5,442 bases of DNA from Oscillospiraceae bacterium. GTDB lineage: Bacteria; Bacillota; Clostridia; Oscillospirales; Acutalibacteraceae. The notes below the pieces were generated by a model. That model had not been told where the DNA came from and made no database searches. It saw nothing but the letters and a program-made list of their open reading frames with translations. The stretch lies in assembly GCA_003486665.1 (NCBI GenBank), contig DNGF01000009.1, positions 2,968 through 8,409 on the forward strand, read 5' to 3'. Positions 3,185 through 5,442 of the stretch are shown piece after piece. The position numbers and the translations under genes are program-made. Numbering within the stretch: position 1 is the first letter of the stretch; every line of letters begins with the position of its first letter.

Positions 3185-3793
3185 GTGAATATAAACGAAC
3201 GCCGTAAGCAACTCAATCTTACATTAAAAGAAATTGCTGATTATGTCGGAGTGAGTGAAGCTACTGTATCACGTTGGGAAAGTGGTAACATCGCAAATAT
3301 GAGAAGAGATCGTATATCCGCTCTTGCTCAAATACTTAAAGTTTCGCCTATAGATATAATGGGAGTAACTGATGATGACAATTATGATGATTCAATAAAA
3401 GCTGTTCAAATCCCCGTCCTCGGCTATGTCAAGGCAGGAATACCGATGACTGCTATTGAAAATATCATTGACTATGAAGAAATCAGTCAGGAACAAGCTC
3501 GGACAGGTGAGTTCTTCGGTTTACAGATAAAAGGTGACAGCATGGAACCCAAAATCAGCGAAGGCGATGTTGTCATAGTTCGTAAGCAGGAAACAGTCGA
3601 GAACGGAGAAATTGCCGTCGTACTTATAAACGGTGACGACGCAACCGTCAAGAAATTCTATAAAACCGATGCAGGTATCAAGCTTGTATCAACCAACCCC
3701 ACATACGATCCCTTTTTCTTTACCCCAGATGAGGTCAATTCCCTCCCCGTCTCGGTAATAGGAAAAGTAGTCGAATTGAGGGCAAAATTTTAA
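3185..3793 (+). CDS. LexA/CI-type self-cleaving repressor (HTH + S24 peptidase)
   Basis: The 202-aa start is GTG 3185, placed 7 bases after GGAGG (3173-3177). Upstream ATGs at 3161 and 3164 lie within or before that site. Residues 1-60 form an XRE HTH (LTLKEIADYVGVSEATVSRW, 12-31). Residues 75-202 form a LexA/UmuD-type S24 domain. The cleavage site is Ala84-Gly85 (GYVKAGIP), the nucleophile Ser119 in GDSMEP and the general base Lys156 in ATVKKFYK. All catalytic features are present, so the protein should keep the element silent and self-cleave when RecA filaments form after DNA damage. It diverges from the Cro-like gene, and together they form the lysogeny/excision switch. A cellular LexA is unlikely: the N-terminal domain is XRE-type, not the winged helix of LexA. 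Confidence 0.93.
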   Translation: MNINERRKQLNLTLKEIADYVGVSEATVSRWESGNIANMRRDRISALAQILKVSPIDIMGVTDDDNYDDSIKAVQIPVLGYVKAGIPMTAIENIIDYEEISQEQARTGEFFGLQIKGDSMEPKISEGDVVIVRKQETVENGEIAVVLINGDDATVKKFYKTDAGIKLVSTNPTYDPFFFTPDEVNSLPVSVIGKVVELRAKF

Positions 3794-3794
3794 A

Positions 3795-3809
3795 GTGAAT
3801 TAAATTCAT
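3795..3809 (+). promoter_or_regulatory. 15-bp palindrome copy 3 (GTGAATTAAATTCAT)
   Basis: TGAATT and AATTCA arms are perfect around a central A; only the outermost pair fails. It begins 1 base after the repressor stop codon, 60 bases before the zinc-ribbon gene start. Probable operator for the downstream genes; inferred from its relatives at 674, 1244 and 4454. Confidence 0.5.
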
Positions 3810-3821
3810 AATTCTGTTCAT

Positions 3822-3836
3822 AACCGTCTTACGGTT
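3822..3836 (+). other. Short hairpin AACCGT-CTT-ACGGTT
   Basis: A perfect 6-bp stem with a 3-base loop sits between the repressor and the zinc-ribbon gene. No T-run follows (TGATAAATG), so it is not a convincing terminator. It could attenuate or process a repressor-to-zinc-ribbon transcript. Confidence 0.35.
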
Positions 3837-3869
3837 TGATAAATGACTTTAATTGAAAGGGTGTTAAAA

Positions 3870-4445
3870 ATGGGATTTATTCCAATGATTTGTCCGCAAT
3901 GCGGCGCACAGGTTCAGTTGGACGATTCAAGAGAATTCGGCTTCTGTTCCTATTGCGGAACAAAAATTGTGCAAGATAAGGTGGTTGTCGAACATCGAGG
4001 AAATGTCGGCGTTGATCACTCAACCGAAATAGACAATCTTCTTCGCAGAGCTTCTGAGTATATGCAAAGGGGCGACACCGACGGAGCGGAAATCTATTAT
4101 AATCGTGTCTTGGACTTGGACTTTGACAATGAAATTGCACGAAAAGCAATGGAGAAATTAAATAAAATCGTAAAAGAACCGAACCTTTCAATTATGGTTA
4201 CTGTAGGAAGATTTTATAACAAAAAAGCAAGTATCAGCGTTAATATAGATAAGATAGATCGTGGTTCAATTTCAAATGGCGAAGCTGATACATTTACTTT
4301 GTGTTCAGGAACACATAAGGTACAATTAAAAATTAACGGTGTTCCGTTTTCTAAAAAGGAATTTGATGTTGAAATAAAAGATAGATTCACAAAGCTAAGC
4401 TATATCGCAACATGCAAGAACAATAAAATTGAAATCACGCAATAA
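3870..4445 (+). CDS. Zinc-ribbon protein with TPR-like helices and beta-rich C-terminus
   Basis: ATG 3870 is chosen because GAAAGGGTG precedes it at about 6-base spacing; ATG 3843 in the same frame has no ribosome binding site. The 191-aa product has three parts. A treble-Cys zinc ribbon has CPQCG at 8-12 and CSYCG at 26-30. A helical hairpin resembling one TPR unit (LLRRASEYMQRGDTDGAEIY, about 58-77, then YNRVLDLDFDNEIARKAMEKL) follows. A C-terminal beta-rich domain (about 105-191) carries alternating hydrophobic strands and the turn LCSGTHKVQLKINGVPFSKK. The zinc-ribbon + repeat layout is common in stress and scaffold proteins of clostridia and in mobile elements, with no single known function. 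It lies between repressor and translocase on the same strand, flanked by two 15-bp palindromes. Confidence 0.8.
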   Translation: MGFIPMICPQCGAQVQLDDSREFGFCSYCGTKIVQDKVVVEHRGNVGVDHSTEIDNLLRRASEYMQRGDTDGAEIYYNRVLDLDFDNEIARKAMEKLNKIVKEPNLSIMVTVGRFYNKKASISVNIDKIDRGSISNGEADTFTLCSGTHKVQLKINGVPFSKKEFDVEIKDRFTKLSYIATCKNNKIEITQ

Positions 4446-4453
4446 TCATCTTG

Positions 4454-4468
4454 GTGAATTTAATTCAC
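4454..4468 (+). promoter_or_regulatory. 15-bp perfect palindrome copy 4 (GTGAATTTAATTCAC)
   Basis: Seven-base arms GTGAATT/AATTCAC match fully around a single central T, the best copy of the family. It lies between the zinc-ribbon gene and the translocase gene and overlaps the candidate -35 of the latter. With a one-base centre it cannot make an RNA hairpin of that form, so a dimeric DNA-binding protein site is more likely. Confidence 0.6.
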
Positions 4469-4486
4469 ATTGTTTTTTATTACAAT
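4459..4486 (+). promoter_or_regulatory. Candidate promoter for the translocase gene
   Basis: TACAAT (4481-4486) is a good -10. The only suitably spaced -35 is the weak TTTAAT (4459-4464, 16-bp spacing), which lies inside the palindrome at 4454-4468. A weak -35 covered by an operator-like site would suit a regulated promoter. Read-through from the zinc-ribbon gene is the alternative. Confidence 0.4.
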
Positions 4487-4501
4487 AATTGAGGAATAAC
4501 A

Positions 4502-5442
4502 ATGAAAGAAAATGAAAACAGCCCGAAAAATGAATACACAAGAGAAGATAAGTTTAACTACGCCCTTTTAATAGCTGTTAGTGTTTTAAAATGGCTCGGA
4601 ATTGCTTTTATTGCTATAACAAGCAGTTTTGCAACAGGCGTTATTGCCGGTAATAATAATAGCGTGAAAGCGGCTTTAATCTTCTTTATTTTATTAGTCT
4701 TATGGGTTGTTGGAATTTTTGTTTATCTGAAAATTAAGAAAAGAAAAGCCACAACAGAATTAAACGAGGAAGAGATACAAGCTCAAGAAAATCCACCTGA
4801 AAACGTCAAAAAAATAACCGAGGTTCAAGAACAACCAAGCATTCCCGAACCACAACCTGCTTTACAAGTACAAAATTACGTTTATTCTCCCGAAATAGAT
4901 CTCACTATGTTAAAACAGAGGCTTAAAATAGTGAGTGATACTACACCAGAAAAAGAAGTTGAAAATTCCAAATATGATTATGTTTATCAAAAGCCACCAT
5001 TAGAGCTTCTCGATAAATCCGAAAGCTACGATATAAATAATGATGAAGAACTTAAAACTAACATCGGTAATCTTAAAAAATTATTTAAAGACTTTAAAAT
5101 TTCGGTTAAAGGAATTGATGCTTATCGAAGTTCATCTATAACCTGTTATGAAATTCAACCAGGTGTAGGCGTAAGAATAAGTCAAATTCTAAGTTTAAAA
5201 GATGAAATCGCCTTAGCTCTTTCTGCCCCTATTGTCAATGTCCAAGCTCCAATCCCGAACAAAGCTGCTATAGGTATTGAGGTTTCCAACCAAAACAGAC
5301 AGCCTGTGCATTTGCGCGATATTATGGAGTCCAAAGAATATATTCAATTACATAAAAGGTTGTCAATCTGTCTCGGTAAGAACATGGAAAACAAGGCGAT
5401 ATGTGCTGATCTTCACGATATTTCACCGTTACTTATCGGCGG
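4502..5442 (+). CDS. FtsK/SpoIIIE-family DNA translocase, N-terminal part (cut by window end)
   Basis: ATG 4502 follows TTGAGGA at about 6-base spacing, and the frame stays open to the window end (313 codons). Two hydrophobic helices, about 20-45 and 56-77, anchor the protein, unlike the four of cellular FtsK/SpoIIIE. An acidic, Pro/Gln-rich linker follows (about 80-160). From about 158 the FtsK alpha/beta core is clear: YQKPPLELLD, then SSSITCYEIQPGVGVRISQI (210-229), DEIALALSAPIVNVQAPIPN (234-253), KAAIGIEVSN, LRDIMESKEY, and CADLHDISPLLIGG. The next residues should be the Walker A loop, just beyond the edge. The protein should be a ring-forming ATPase pumping double-stranded DNA. In an element it would serve conjugal transfer, partition or replication. 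Whether it has the C-terminal gamma (DNA-reading) domain cannot be seen. Confidence 0.93.
   Translation, partial: MKENENSPKNEYTREDKFNYALLIAVSVLKWLGIAFIAITSSFATGVIAGNNNSVKAALIFFILLVLWVVGIFVYLKIKKRKATTELNEEEIQAQENPPENVKKITEVQEQPSIPEPQPALQVQNYVYSPEIDLTMLKQRLKIVSDTTPEKEVENSKYDYVYQKPPLELLDKSESYDINNDEELKTNIGNLKKLFKDFKISVKGIDAYRSSSITCYEIQPGVGVRISQILSLKDEIALALSAPIVNVQAPIPNKAAIGIEVSNQNRQPVHLRDIMESKEYIQLHKRLSICLGKNMENKAICADLHDISPLLIG

Noticed and set aside
3877..4191. Minus-strand ORF of 104 aa
   Set aside because: Antisense shadow of the zinc-ribbon gene; Arg/Pro/Leu-rich composition typical of a non-coding frame.
1..5442. CRISPR array, insertion sequence, or rRNA
   Set aside because: No regularly spaced direct repeats, transposase-like ORF with terminal repeats, or rRNA-like sequence was seen.

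Overview
The window looks like the early-control end of an integrated mobile element, a temperate prophage or a small integrative conjugative/mobilizable element, from an AT-rich Gram-positive host. A gut-type clostridium (Oscillospiraceae/Ruminococcus-like) is my best guess. The grounds are strong GGAGG ribosome binding sites before almost every gene, AT-rich intergenic DNA, a phage-style pair of divergent repressor genes, an excisionase-like protein and a SpoIIIE/FtsK-type translocase. No integrase, structural gene or relaxase is visible, so prophage and ICE/IME cannot be told apart.

Left part (1-1435). The 5' part of a tRNA-Gln(TTG) runs off the left edge on the minus strand, preceded by a 9-bp hairpin. 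Upstream of it, on the same strand, are small genes with good ribosome binding sites: a 94-aa membrane-anchored coiled-coil protein, a 59-aa excisionase-like winged-helix/HTH protein, a possible 18-aa peptide and a 53-aa basic protein. A 73-aa protein of unknown function runs on the plus strand with its own promoter and terminator. It converges on a 49-aa minus-strand ORF.

Middle (1268-2794). A minus-strand pair comprises an XRE-type HTH protein with a C-terminal membrane helix and, 3 bases downstream, a 55-aa protein with two membrane helices. Diverging from it is a plus-strand gene for a zinc-finger + DUF4145-like protein with its own promoter and a terminator hairpin. That hairpin lies inside the 3' end of the convergent minus-strand gene (67-aa small phage-type protein).

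Right part (2827-5442). The switch is a minus-strand Cro-like HTH gene under a near-consensus promoter, facing a plus-strand LexA/CI-type repressor with an intact self-cleavage site and Ser-Lys dyad. A zinc-ribbon/repeat/beta-rich protein of unknown function follows, then the start of a membrane-anchored FtsK/SpoIIIE translocase cut off just before its Walker A motif.

Regulatory logic inferred from the sequence. The repressor and Cro-like protein probably set the on/off state, with DNA damage as the likely inducer. Two 16-bp imperfect palindromes (CTTGCGTTTMCGTAAG) bracket the Cro-like gene. A separate family of four 15-bp palindromes (consensus GTGAAWTWAATTCAC) sits upstream of four genes across the window on both strands and may mark a second regulon. 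The two plus-strand genes within the minus-strand region each carry their own promoter and terminator, the classic layout of 'moron' cargo genes; the DUF4145-like gene is the best candidate for an accessory or defence function.
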